Of a stretch of 64,000 nucleotides of DNA, positions 26,320 to 34,321 are shown one piece after another. This stretch comes from an uncultured Acidobacteriaceae bacterium (GTDB lineage: Bacteria > Acidobacteriota > Terriglobia > Terriglobales > Acidobacteriaceae). Numbering within the stretch: position 1 is the first letter of the stretch; every line of letters starts with the position of its first letter. The stretch covers positions 90,709 to 154,708 of the forward strand of contig CAIKND010000036.1 of the NCBI GenBank assembly GCA_903828675.1. Direction: 5' to 3'. The position numbers and the translations under genes are program-made. Under the pieces are notes generated by a model. It saw only the letters and a program-made list of their open reading frames with translations. It had not been told where the DNA came from and did no database searches.

Positions 26320-26781
26320 ATGCGGACTGTGGTTCCAATGGCAGTGATTCTGGCGTTGAGTATGGCATCGGGGCCGGTGTACGCCTCCGGAGTAGACAGC
26401 AAGCCCCTTGACCAACAAGGTATCGAAGCCCTGGAGACCCGAGCCAGCCAAGCGCAACCGCGCGAGCAGTGTTTTCTTTATGCAGAGCTAGTCCACCAGA
26501 TGACCGAGCTCAGCGTGCGGCAATATGCCGCAGGCGATGTAGGGAAGGCCACAGAGATGCTCCGGCACATACAACTGCTGGCGCAGAAGATTCACTTGTC
26601 TATGGCCAACAACGACAAGCGCCTGAAGAACGCGGAGATTCTGCTTCGCCACACCGCCTTTCGCTTGACCGAGATGCTCCATGGCAGCAGTTCGGAGGAC
26701 CGTCCCTTGCTGGAGCAGACTCTTGCGCAGGTAAACGAGGCCCAGACCGAGACCATGATGCAGGTCTTCCGCAACAAGTAG
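26320..26781 (+). CDS. Small exported helical protein of unknown function
   Basis: The product has 153 residues with a signal peptide (VVPMAVILALSMASGPVYA, cleavage expected after ASG or YAS). The rest is almost entirely helical and polar, with CFLYAELVHQMTELSVRQY and heptad-like spacing, and no cysteine pair or catalytic motif. I do not recognise a family. AGGTCC lies upstream of the ATG. The gene at 26882, also coding a small exported helical protein, follows on the same strand after about 100 nt, so the pair may act together in the periplasm. Confidence 0.7.
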   Translation: MRTVVPMAVILALSMASGPVYASGVDSKPLDQQGIEALETRASQAQPREQCFLYAELVHQMTELSVRQYAAGDVGKATEMLRHIQLLAQKIHLSMANNDKRLKNAEILLRHTAFRLTEMLHGSSSEDRPLLEQTLAQVNEAQTETMMQVFRNK

Positions 26782-26881
26782 GGGGACATACCGCGTACTG
26801 AAGGTCTTGCACGGCGCGGCTTGGCCCTTTCCCGCCCAGTGTGCCGTGTGTTTGAATAAGGGCGCCGGAGAGTGAAGGCCC

Positions 26882-27418
26882 ATGCGTCCAATGCGTTGTT
26901 TTGCCGCATTTGTGATTTGCCTGCTGGTTCTGGCGCCCCTGCCGGCGCAAAAGCAGAAGCGCGAGCCGTTGACTGAGAAGGAGACGGAGCAGATCGCCGA
27001 GGCCGGCATCGATCCCAATGCGCGCGTGGAACTCTATACAAAATTCATCAACGAGCATGCCGACTCGATCAAGAGCCTGAGCAGCCGAGCCCATTCTGTG
27101 GCCCGCAGCAGCCGTCTGAACGATGTGCTTGAGGACTTTACGGCGTTGATGGACGAGCTTGGCACGAACCTGGATGTCTTCTCAGACCGCAAGGCAGATG
27201 TGCGCAAGAGCCTGAAGGCGCTGACCGAGGCCACTGCGCGCTGGCAAGGGATTCTGCGGTCGCTGCCCGGTGAACCCGGCTTCGACCTGGCCCGCAAAGA
27301 AGCCATCGAGAGCCACACGGAACTGGCAGATCAGGCAACACGCATGCTGAAGGAGCAGACCGACTATTTCAACCTGCACAAGGATGAGGCGGGACAGGAC
27401 CGAGTGGAACCGAAGTGA
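26882..27418 (+). CDS. Small exported helical protein of unknown function
   Basis: The product has 178 residues. A hydrophobic leader (CFAAFVICLLVLAPLPAQ) is followed by highly charged helices with a DPNARVELYTKFINEHAD block and a long central helix pair (LNDVLEDFTALMDELGTNLD). No enzyme motif is visible. The pattern suggests a periplasmic helical bundle. It follows another small exported protein gene on the same strand. Its stop codon is directly followed by a 25-bp hairpin (27420-27506) that could protect or terminate the transcript. Confidence 0.7.
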   Translation: MRPMRCFAAFVICLLVLAPLPAQKQKREPLTEKETEQIAEAGIDPNARVELYTKFINEHADSIKSLSSRAHSVARSSRLNDVLEDFTALMDELGTNLDVFSDRKADVRKSLKALTEATARWQGILRSLPGEPGFDLARKEAIESHTELADQATRMLKEQTDYFNLHKDEAGQDRVEPK

Positions 27419-27419
27419 A

Positions 27420-27506
27420 GCAGGGAATAGGGAATAGGGAATAGAAAACCACGGCCTTGCGAACCATCTGACTTGCAACTCCTGTTCCCTGTTCCCTATT
27501 CCCTGC
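27420..27506. repeat. Long hairpin made of GGGAATA microrepeats
   Basis: The left arm (27420-27444) is GCAGGGAATA followed by repeats of GGGAATA. The right arm (27482-27506) is built from TTCCCT units. The arms pair over 25 bp with only two positions that would be G-U in RNA, around a 37-nt loop. It starts 2 nt after the stop codon at 27418 and ends just before the SprT-like gene. There is no T-run, so RNA stabilisation or a repeat-element origin is as likely as termination. Confidence 0.75.
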
Positions 27507-27532
27507 TCCCTCGTGTGCTACCCTCCATCTTG

Positions 27533-28219
27533 GTGAGTGCTGATTTTGTACCGATTTTTGAGGCAGAGTACCGGGTGTTGCGTCCCAGGGCGCCGATGCC
27601 GCCAATCACGGTGCGTTTCCGCAGGTTTACCTCGCTGAACACTACCATCCGCCTTCGCGAGAGTCAGATTTTTGTGAGCCTCTCCGACCTGCTGGAAGGC
27701 GCGCCGGAAGCGGTGATTCACGCCATCGCACATATCCTGCTGGCCAAGCTCTACAAGAAACCCATCGACGCCGCAGAGAACCTTCGCTATAAACGATTTG
27801 CATCGAGCGCGGCTGTCACCCGGCAAACTGAGTTGATTCGCCACGCCCGGGGGAGCAAGCGCTACTTTGGGCCCGAAGGCCGCTTCTATCATCTCGAAGA
27901 AGTCTTCGACTCGTTGAATTTACGGTTCTTTGGTGGACTGCTGGGCAGGCCCGAGTTGACCTGGAGCGAGCATCACGCCAAGCGGTCTCTGGGCCACTAC
28001 GACGCAGCCCACAACACCATTGTGGTGAGCCGGGTATTTGACCGGCCTTCGAGTCCACGCTACGCAATCGAATATCTGCTTTACCACGAGATGCTGCACT
28101 TGAAGCATCCAGTGAAGATGCGCGGGGTGCGGCGCTGTGTTCACTCGCGGGAGTTCAAGGCAGAGGAGGCGCTGTTCCCGCGAATGGCCGAGGCGCTGGC
28201 GTTTATCAAGCGGCTGTAA
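27533..28219 (+). CDS. SprT-like zinc metalloprotease
   Basis: The protein has about 228 residues. The HExxH zinc motif is in LLYHEMLHLKHP, 44 to 40 residues from the C terminus, in the setting typical of SprT/WLM-type peptidases. TWSEHHAKRSLGHYD and NTIVVSR upstream of it match the SprT family. An earlier segment, VIHAIAHILLAKLYKKP, resembles a second, degenerate HxxxH site. SprT-family proteins act on DNA-protein crosslinks or other substrates, and the role here is unknown. The frame extends upstream into the hairpin repeat (27473). I place the start at the GTG at 27533, with a TTG just before it as alternative. Neither has a ribosome-binding site. Confidence 0.75.
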   Translation: MSADFVPIFEAEYRVLRPRAPMPPITVRFRRFTSLNTTIRLRESQIFVSLSDLLEGAPEAVIHAIAHILLAKLYKKPIDAAENLRYKRFASSAAVTRQTELIRHARGSKRYFGPEGRFYHLEEVFDSLNLRFFGGLLGRPELTWSEHHAKRSLGHYDAAHNTIVVSRVFDRPSSPRYAIEYLLYHEMLHLKHPVKMRGVRRCVHSREFKAEEALFPRMAEALAFIKRL

Positions 28220-28226
28220 TCCGCAG

Positions 28227-30155
28227 CTACGTCAGCCGTGCGAATCGTCGTGATGACTCAGGAAAATCGATTCCTGTAACAAACCAGGCTACGGCTCCAC
28301 ACCCGGCCGCGATTGCGAACGAGCTGATGTTGAAGTTGAATTCATGCGGCATCGGAGGCGCTTTTGCCGCTGTCACCGCAGCTCCGGCCACAACCGTAAG
28401 AATTGCGATCCACTGGTAGAGACGAAGTCCATAGAGAGTCCTGGTCTGCGGCTCGCCGCGGTATGCCTCCTCGACAAAGCGGCCTGTGCCTGAGAGCAGC
28501 AAGTAGATTCCGGCAATCAGGGTGGCGGACATGTGCAATTGGAGCAATCGGTAAAGCGCTAAACCGATCCAGGCATTCCACAGAATCGAATAGACGGGCG
28601 TGGCATGGATCGTCACACCCGCGAGGTGGGCAAGACGGCAGACCCTGGAGCGGGGGTGGGAGTAGCGGATTCCCTCGGCGGTCTCCGTGGCGCGTCCGTG
28701 GCAGCAGCCCTGCACCAGGCAGCGAAGCCTGCCGAGCCCCTGAATCCAGGGTGCCGCGGTGCAAATGGCCGCAAGGGAAAACCATAGGTTAACGCCCTGG
28801 AACAAGGCCGGAATGGCCCCAATTATGGCTCCGGCCATGCCTCCATAGAACCCCATTGGCCGCAGAAGCGCGGGAGAGCCTTCAACCCATTGCGCCCAGA
28901 ACGCCGCCCCAACAATAGAGCAGAGAAAGATGCAGGCGGTCACCCATTCATGGCCGGGCCCTAGCAATGCGTCGATCAGCAACATACCGACAAAGGAGGC
29001 TGCGGCGGCGTATCCACCGTGATTGATGATTCGGACCGCGCCGATTCTCCACTCTTTCCATGAGTTCGCAATCCGCTCGGCATAGCCAAGGGTTGCAGTC
29101 CAGATTCTCCCCATGTTGACGACCAGAGCAAACGCGATAGCCCCAGCCAGCACGTCGAGAATGGAATGCATCCCGGTTGTGACACAAGAGACTGCGACCA
29201 GCGCGGCCCATCCGTACCAGAGAATTCGCCGCCAATGCCCACCTTCACCCAGAGCCAGGGCGGCAATCAACGCCCATACAACATGAAACGATGGAAACGC
29301 TCCAACGCCCGAATAGGATGTGCGCTCGCAAAGCAGCAGGCTGCCAGCCACGGTTTCAGGAGTAAACGGTCGTGGTGGAACGAAGAACGGCAGAAGCAGG
29401 TAGAGCGGAAAGAGAAACAGGATCGCAGTAAGGCCGAGCCTGGCAAACCTGCGCAATCCATTTTCAGTTTGAACAAGCAAGGGCACAAGTAGCACGACGA
29501 GGTAGGTGCTTGCGTAGGGAAGCTCCGTCCACTCCAGAACCGGCAAATGCGCCTCAAACGGCATGTAGGTCGTAACTGCATCGACAGGCTTGCCGAGCAG
29601 CATTATCGCACCGAACGCCATCAGCCACGGCAGCAGGACTGTGAAGTAGACACTGAAGCGATGCAAGGCGGATGGAGAGGAAGAGGGGTCGAGAGCCTGC
29701 CATGAAGACCCAGCGCGACTGCCAAAGCGTTCGCGAAGATCGGGCAGTTCATAGCCAAGAACAAGCGCAGCGCTGGCCAAGGCGACACTGGGCGTCACGA
29801 GCCATAGCCCACTGGCCGAACCGAAGAAGATGGAGACGCCGCCGCAGGCGACAACGAAACCGCTATAGATTGGATGCGGAATGAGTCCATAGACGCCCTG
29901 CTGAACGAATCTAGGCGGAGGGAACGCGTTCATGGGCAGCCCGCCGCCGTAAATCCAGAGCGACATCATGCCGAACAAGGAGATCACCACGCCAATTGCG
30001 GCCAGTACGGTTCCCCAGAGAATTGAATGAGGAGCCGCGAGGTGGATCGCACCCGCCGTGGAGTTGGCCCAGAGCACGAGTGCGGCAGGCACCACAGCCA
30101 CGAAAACAAGCCCATACAGTAACTTCGGCAAAGAGGATCGGATTAAAGTTTCCAC
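28227..30155 (-). CDS. Three-domain membrane fusion: ICMT-like, PAP2 phosphatase and Lgt-like
   Basis: The 642-residue polytopic protein joins three lipid-enzyme folds. Residues 1-150 look like an isoprenylcysteine-methyltransferase/PEMT-type domain: GVYGLIPHPIYSGF with His94-Pro95, then ELPDLRERFG. Residues 165-345 form a PAP2 domain: AFPSFH with His291, then GMHSILD with His330 and Asp334. This is the inositolphosphotransferase-like version with SFH rather than SGH. Residues 370-590 resemble prolipoprotein diacylglyceryl transferase: GRLRCLVQGCCHGR (Arg476), IHATPVY (His517) and GRFVEEAYRG (Arg559, Glu562). Several canonical residues differ, for example the Arg before His-Pro in domain 1 is Pro. 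GAGG precedes the GTG start, which overlaps the upstream gene by 13 nt. A role in lipid headgroup remodelling is inference. Confidence 0.85.
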   Translation of the reverse strand: METLIRSSLPKLLYGLVFVAVVPAALVLWANSTAGAIHLAAPHSILWGTVLAAIGVVISLFGMMSLWIYGGGLPMNAFPPPRFVQQGVYGLIPHPIYSGFVVACGGVSIFFGSASGLWLVTPSVALASAALVLGYELPDLRERFGSRAGSSWQALDPSSSPSALHRFSVYFTVLLPWLMAFGAIMLLGKPVDAVTTYMPFEAHLPVLEWTELPYASTYLVVLLVPLLVQTENGLRRFARLGLTAILFLFPLYLLLPFFVPPRPFTPETVAGSLLLCERTSYSGVGAFPSFHVVWALIAALALGEGGHWRRILWYGWAALVAVSCVTTGMHSILDVLAGAIAFALVVNMGRIWTATLGYAERIANSWKEWRIGAVRIINHGGYAAAASFVGMLLIDALLGPGHEWVTACIFLCSIVGAAFWAQWVEGSPALLRPMGFYGGMAGAIIGAIPALFQGVNLWFSLAAICTAAPWIQGLGRLRCLVQGCCHGRATETAEGIRYSHPRSRVCRLAHLAGVTIHATPVYSILWNAWIGLALYRLLQLHMSATLIAGIYLLLSGTGRFVEEAYRGEPQTRTLYGLRLYQWIAILTVVAGAAVTAAKAPPMPHEFNFNISSFAIAAGCGAVAWFVTGIDFPESSRRFARLT

Positions 30156-30922
30156 TGGACTACCTCATGAATCACCCAGCCGGTACTAACTCGATCCGGC
30201 GCAGTCAGGACGCCGCGGCTTCGCCACTTGCGCTCCTCGGCGTTGAAAAGAGAGGAAGGAAAGAGCTTGCCGAGTGCCGGCGCTCCAGGCAGGATTGTAG
30301 ACCGCAAGCGTCCGGATCGCAGCGGAAGGCCGGGCTCGATGCCGAGAGTCGCATTTGGAGCGATAACTTCCGATTCTGAGACCGTCTGCGGCTCGCACTC
30401 TTCGCCATTGAGAATGGCGAAGCTGGTGTTGAAGGAGCCTTTCCATTCAACCCAGGCAAGCGAATCCTGAGGCGAAACGAAACGTCCCCAACGCAACTGA
30501 CGCATCGGCAATTGCCACGGCGGAATTGTTACGGTAAGGCACTCCGCATAGCCGAGACCGCTCAACTCGCGATCGCCGACGCGAAGATGCACCCGAGACC
30601 TGGGCTGCAGGCAGTTCCAGTGAATACGCCCGGAATCCTGCTCAAAGACGGTGTGCTCAACTGGTGGGGCGTCCGCCTCCCAGAGACCGGAAACGCCCAG
30701 TTTCGGCAGGTCCGCTGAGATACATCCGCCGTCGAAAGTGAGCTTGTGGTGCGAGATTGACGTTCTAGTGCCGATCAACTCGTCATCGCCGGTAAGTACA
30801 CTGCTCAGGGTCGCGTGAACTCCATGCCAGCGCAGGTCAGCGCAATAAACGATGGCCACGCCGCCTGCTTCGGTAACGCAGTCCATGTACCACTTGACCA
30901 ACGAGAACGCGCTCGCTTGCAC
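30143..30922 (-). CDS. Unrecognised soluble protein, possibly CrtC/AttH-type beta-barrel
   Basis: The 259-residue product has no signal peptide or membrane segment. It appears beta-rich with many Trp residues. The block LSGLGYAECLTVTIPPWQLP followed by LRWGRF and LAWVEWKG is reminiscent of the substrate-binding region of the CrtC/AttH lipocalin-like hydratases that act on isoprenoids. I am not certain of that relation. The gene overlaps the following three-domain membrane fusion by 13 nt, so the two are translated from one message and probably act on the same lipid. The GTG start at 30922 lacks a clear ribosome-binding site, and an ATG 12 codons in is possible. Confidence 0.6.
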   Translation of the reverse strand: MQASAFSLVKWYMDCVTEAGGVAIVYCADLRWHGVHATLSSVLTGDDELIGTRTSISHHKLTFDGGCISADLPKLGVSGLWEADAPPVEHTVFEQDSGRIHWNCLQPRSRVHLRVGDRELSGLGYAECLTVTIPPWQLPMRQLRWGRFVSPQDSLAWVEWKGSFNTSFAILNGEECEPQTVSESEVIAPNATLGIEPGLPLRSGRLRSTILPGAPALGKLFPSSLFNAEERKWRSRGVLTAPDRVSTGWVIHEVVQWKL

Positions 30923-31246
30923 CAGCTGTCAGGCCCCTTTCCAGGCTGTAACTTGAAGACGGCTTCGATTGGGAGCCCCGATTATAAGCCCCGCTGGCCG
31001 CCGGGGTCGACGAGTGCCGCTACATTAATTCTCGCCAGTTCAAGGATGCATTCGGGCCTTTCGTAACCGGCCCAGGCGCTTGCGTTTATCGGGCGACTGC
31101 GGCTTGGTGGAATGTGGCGGCCTTACTACTTGCAAATCCGCCATGCTACACTTCACGCGCGTCAACATCTGCCGCTTTCCACGCATGAATTCAGCTCAAG
31201 TACGCATGGGAGTGGCGCGCATGCAAGAGAGAGATTGGAGATAAGG
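30923..31246. other. Gene-free divergent spacer
   Basis: This stretch lies between the lipid-protein operon (minus) and the Tat oxidoreductase gene (plus). It contains a small CCCCG/CGGGG hairpin near 30985. No convincing promoter pair, repeat or RNA gene was seen. The open frame upstream of 31247 lacks a ribosome-binding site and is treated as non-coding. Confidence 0.4.
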
Positions 31247-32674
31247 ATGAAAAAGCTGCTGCCTGGATCAGGTGCCCCTTCCACCTTCACACGGCGAGAT
31301 TTTATGAAAACGGCCGGAGCTGTGGCCCTGCTGCCCGGCGGCATTTGGGCACGCACAGGCCGCGCGGCCGCTTCTAACCGGATCACGCTTGGGGTAATCG
31401 GGTGGGGCATGATGGGGCCCGCGAATACCAAGGTATTTCTGCAGCAGGATGATTGCCAGGTGGTTGCGGCTTGCGATCTGGACAAGAACCACCTACAGGC
31501 AGCCGTGGACACCGTGAACAAGCGCTACGGAAACACGGATTGCAAGGCCTATCACGACTACCGCGAGCTACTTGCGCGCGACGACATCGACGCTGTCATG
31601 ATTGCGGTGCCGGACCACTGGCACGCGATTGTAGCGACTGAAGCCGCTAACCGGAAGAAGCATATCTACGGCGAGAAGCCCCTTGCGCGCACGGTTGCGG
31701 AGCAGCAGGCCATCGTCAATGCCGTCCAGAAGAACGGCATTACCTGGCAGACCGGTTCCTGGCAGCGCTCGTTGCCCAACTTTCACAGGGGAGCGGAGAT
31801 TGTTCGCAACGGGCTGATCGGGAATGTTGTACGGGTTGAGGTTGGACTGCCCGGGGGCCATCATGATTTCCCCGGCACCGTGCCCGCTTTTATGCAGAGA
31901 CTCTCGTCGCTGCCGAACAAGTTCGACAGCCCAGCTCAGATCGTTCCGGGAACCCCTGCCTGGGATCTGGCCGTCACCGAACCTCCATCGCACCTGGACT
32001 ACGAAAGGTGGATCGGTCCGTCGAAGATGGAGCCTCATATCGACGTGAGGGTTTATCAGAACTGGCGCTGGAACTACAACACCGGCGGAGGTCAGCTTTT
32101 GGACTGGATAGGCCACCACGGCGACATCGCGCATTGGGGCCTTGGCTTCGATCTGACCGGCCCGTCTGAAATTGAAGGAATCGGCGAGTTTCCAGCGGCA
32201 AACGCCATTTGGAATACGGCGACGAAATACAAGATCGAGTGCAAGTATCGCAAAGAGATCACTCACTACTCGAACGATGTTGGAATCACGATTGCGGGCG
32301 GATACCCTGAAATCCCAATGGGAACAAAATGGATCGGGACCGAAGGCTGGGTTTGGGTAGATCGCGGCGGTCTCGACGCTTCCAATCCCGAGTGGATAAA
32401 GGGCGATTCCCTTCCCGAAGGACAGCGCAAGGTGAAGCTGTACGAGTCACCGGAGCACCGGCGCAATTTTCTCGACTGCATCAAGTCGCGCAAGCCGACC
32501 ATTGCGCCCGTCGAAACGGCGCATCACTCGACTCTACCCGGCCATCTGGGTTTGATTTCAATGCTGGTGGGGCGGAAGATCCAATGGGATGTGGCCGAGG
32601 AGAAGATCAAGGGTGACAGCGAAGCTACGGCGCTTCTGTCGCGCCCGTATCGCGCTCCTTTTAAGCTGGCCTGA
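31247..32674 (+). CDS. Tat-exported Gfo/Idh/MocA family oxidoreductase
   Basis: The product has 475 residues. A twin-arginine leader (FTRRDFMKTAGAVALLPGG) precedes a Rossmann domain (ITLGVIGWGMMGPANTKVF). The catalytic lysine lies in IYGEKPLARTV, and the conserved histidine-containing block reads LLDWIGHHGDIAHWGLGFD. The long C-terminal region is of the exported GH109/oxidoreductase type common in acidobacteria, planctomycetes and Bacteroidetes. Such proteins use a tightly bound NAD(H) in the periplasm, but the substrate is unknown. GGAGATAAGG directly before the ATG at 31247 sets the start, although the frame is open to 31112. The gene is monocistronic and converges on lgt. Confidence 0.9.
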   Translation: MKKLLPGSGAPSTFTRRDFMKTAGAVALLPGGIWARTGRAAASNRITLGVIGWGMMGPANTKVFLQQDDCQVVAACDLDKNHLQAAVDTVNKRYGNTDCKAYHDYRELLARDDIDAVMIAVPDHWHAIVATEAANRKKHIYGEKPLARTVAEQQAIVNAVQKNGITWQTGSWQRSLPNFHRGAEIVRNGLIGNVVRVEVGLPGGHHDFPGTVPAFMQRLSSLPNKFDSPAQIVPGTPAWDLAVTEPPSHLDYERWIGPSKMEPHIDVRVYQNWRWNYNTGGGQLLDWIGHHGDIAHWGLGFDLTGPSEIEGIGEFPAANAIWNTATKYKIECKYRKEITHYSNDVGITIAGGYPEIPMGTKWIGTEGWVWVDRGGLDASNPEWIKGDSLPEGQRKVKLYESPEHRRNFLDCIKSRKPTIAPVETAHHSTLPGHLGLISMLVGRKIQWDVAEEKIKGDSEATALLSRPYRAPFKLA

Positions 32675-32688
32675 GGCGCACACGTGAA

Positions 32689-32736
32689 AAAAGCCAGCTC
32701 GATTTCGTTCAAGGGAGCGGAATCAGGCTGGCTTTT
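32689..32736. terminator. Bidirectional terminator overlapping the lgt stop
   Basis: AAAAGCCAGC (32689-32698) pairs with GCTGGCTTTT (32727-32736), so both strands end in a T-run. The right arm lies inside the last codons of lgt, whose stop is at 32723-32725. Confidence 0.65.
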
Positions 32737-33505
32737 CTACTGCGGCCGCTGCTTCTTCCGGAGCAATCGCGGGCCTTGTTGCAGCCCAACAAATGAGAAC
32801 GATCCCGGCAAGCACAGAGCCGGCGCTGGCTAGTTGCGCATTCGACAAGTCCCATAGAACCTTGGGGTTACGACGTACAAATTCAACTAAAAAGCGAGCA
32901 ATGCCGCTCAAGACCAGGTATTGCCCTACGATTGCGCCTGTCGCGTACGGTTTTGATCCGCGCCACCACAGCCACAATCCGATGAGCAAACCGGCGGCAA
33001 GTTCATACAACGGTGTAGGATGCACGCGGACCAGGGTAGGCTCTATGCCGTTGGGAAAGCTCATTCCCCAAGGCAGTGAGGTGGGTAATCCATAGCATCC
33101 GTCCCCGGAGAGAAAACAGCCGATGCGGCCGATTCCATAGCCAATGGCAGCGGCAGGAGCCGCGAGGTCAAGAGTGCGAAGAGCGCCTATCTTGGCCCAC
33201 AAGCCCTGAATTACCAGCGCGGATATGCCGAAGACGAGACCACCAAACCAGGCGAACCCGGCCGTATCCCACAAAACCCGCCAGCCTTCTTCGCGAAACT
33301 CGATGGGGGTGTCGATCACATGCCAGAGCTTGGCGCCCACAATGCCAGCAACCACAGCGATGGCCACCATGCCCACCGCGTCCGCACTGATGCGCGCGCG
33401 GCGGAAATTACGGTCCATCAAGAAGGCGGCCGCAACGGCGGCAAGCCACAGCATCAGCCCGAAGGTGGGCACGCTAAGTCTTGCAATATGCAGAAAAGGC
33501 AACAT
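32723..33505 (-). CDS. lgt: Prolipoprotein diacylglyceryl transferase
   Basis: Lgt transfers diacylglycerol from phosphatidylglycerol to the lipobox cysteine of prolipoproteins on the inner membrane. The 260-residue protein has about seven membrane helices. The signature GIGRIGCFLSGDGCYG (Arg127) is present, with His162-Pro163 (RVHPTPLYE) and Arg204/Glu208 (ARFLVEFVRR) on later segments. The length is normal. The ATG has only a weak purine stretch upstream. A more divergent Lgt-like domain occurs in the fusion protein at 28227-30155, so this gene probably supplies the housekeeping activity. Confidence 0.95.
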   Translation of the reverse strand: MLPFLHIARLSVPTFGLMLWLAAVAAAFLMDRNFRRARISADAVGMVAIAVVAGIVGAKLWHVIDTPIEFREEGWRVLWDTAGFAWFGGLVFGISALVIQGLWAKIGALRTLDLAAPAAAIGYGIGRIGCFLSGDGCYGLPTSLPWGMSFPNGIEPTLVRVHPTPLYELAAGLLIGLWLWWRGSKPYATGAIVGQYLVLSGIARFLVEFVRRNPKVLWDLSNAQLASAGSVLAGIVLICWAATRPAIAPEEAAAAVEKPA

Positions 33506-33623
33506 GTCTCTCTAAGTATAGACGCGCCGGAATATGGCACGGCTAAACGTGAAAACGGCATGCCAAAGAACCCTCCCTGATTTGCACATACGCTTTTGCG
33601 CCGATTCGAGCGATACTGGGTGT

Positions 33624-34169
33624 ATGGCTACCACGATTTACCAAGGTCTTGAAGTGCTCTACACACGCCAGCAGATTGCCGAGCGCGTCGCCGAAATGGG
33701 CACCCAGATCACCATTGACCTGAAGGGCGAAAAGCTGGTCATGATTGGTGTACTGAAAGGCGCGGCGCCGTTTCTGGCCGACCTTTCCAGAGCAATCCAA
33801 GCCGACGCGACCTTCGACTTTGTCGCCACGTCCAGCTACGGAAAAGAGCAGCGCTCCTCTGGCGCGGTGAAGCTCATCAAGGATCTCGACCACTCGATCG
33901 AGGGGAAGAACGTGCTGGTGGTCGAGGACATACTCGATACCGGCCTTACGCTCTCGTACCTGCGCAAGCTCTTCCTTCAGCAGCGGCCCAAGAGCCTGCG
34001 CATCGCCACTTTGCTCGATAAGCCTTCGCGGCGCATCGAGAAGATCGAGGCTGATTACGTGGGCTTCTCCATTCCCAACCTGTTCGTCATAGGCTACGGA
34101 ATGGACTACGCCGAGCGCTACCGGAACCTGCCCGACATCTGCATCATGCCTCCGGGACATCCTGAGTAA
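33624..34169 (+). CDS. hpt: Hypoxanthine phosphoribosyltransferase
   Basis: This purine-salvage enzyme makes IMP or GMP from hypoxanthine or guanine and PRPP. The 181-residue protein carries the PRPP-binding motif VLVVEDILDTGLTL, the flexible-loop region SSYGKEQRSSG, and the C-terminal GYGMDYAERYRNLP block diagnostic of bacterial HPRTs. The frame is open from 33534, but homology begins at the ATG at 33624, preceded by a GGG. The neighbouring deoC gene downstream also belongs to nucleoside salvage. Confidence 0.95.
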   Translation: MATTIYQGLEVLYTRQQIAERVAEMGTQITIDLKGEKLVMIGVLKGAAPFLADLSRAIQADATFDFVATSSYGKEQRSSGAVKLIKDLDHSIEGKNVLVVEDILDTGLTLSYLRKLFLQQRPKSLRIATLLDKPSRRIEKIEADYVGFSIPNLFVIGYGMDYAERYRNLPDICIMPPGHPE

Positions 34170-34321
34170 TGCCGACGCTGTTGGCGATTGGTTACTCTGT
34201 TCAGTCCACTCGCGTACCTACATTTGGTTCGGGAGTCTAGGAAGCACTATACTCATCTTCCGGAGATTACCCGGCAAGGCAGCCGTTGCGAACGGCGATC
34301 CTCGGGCAAGGAGCAGGAACC

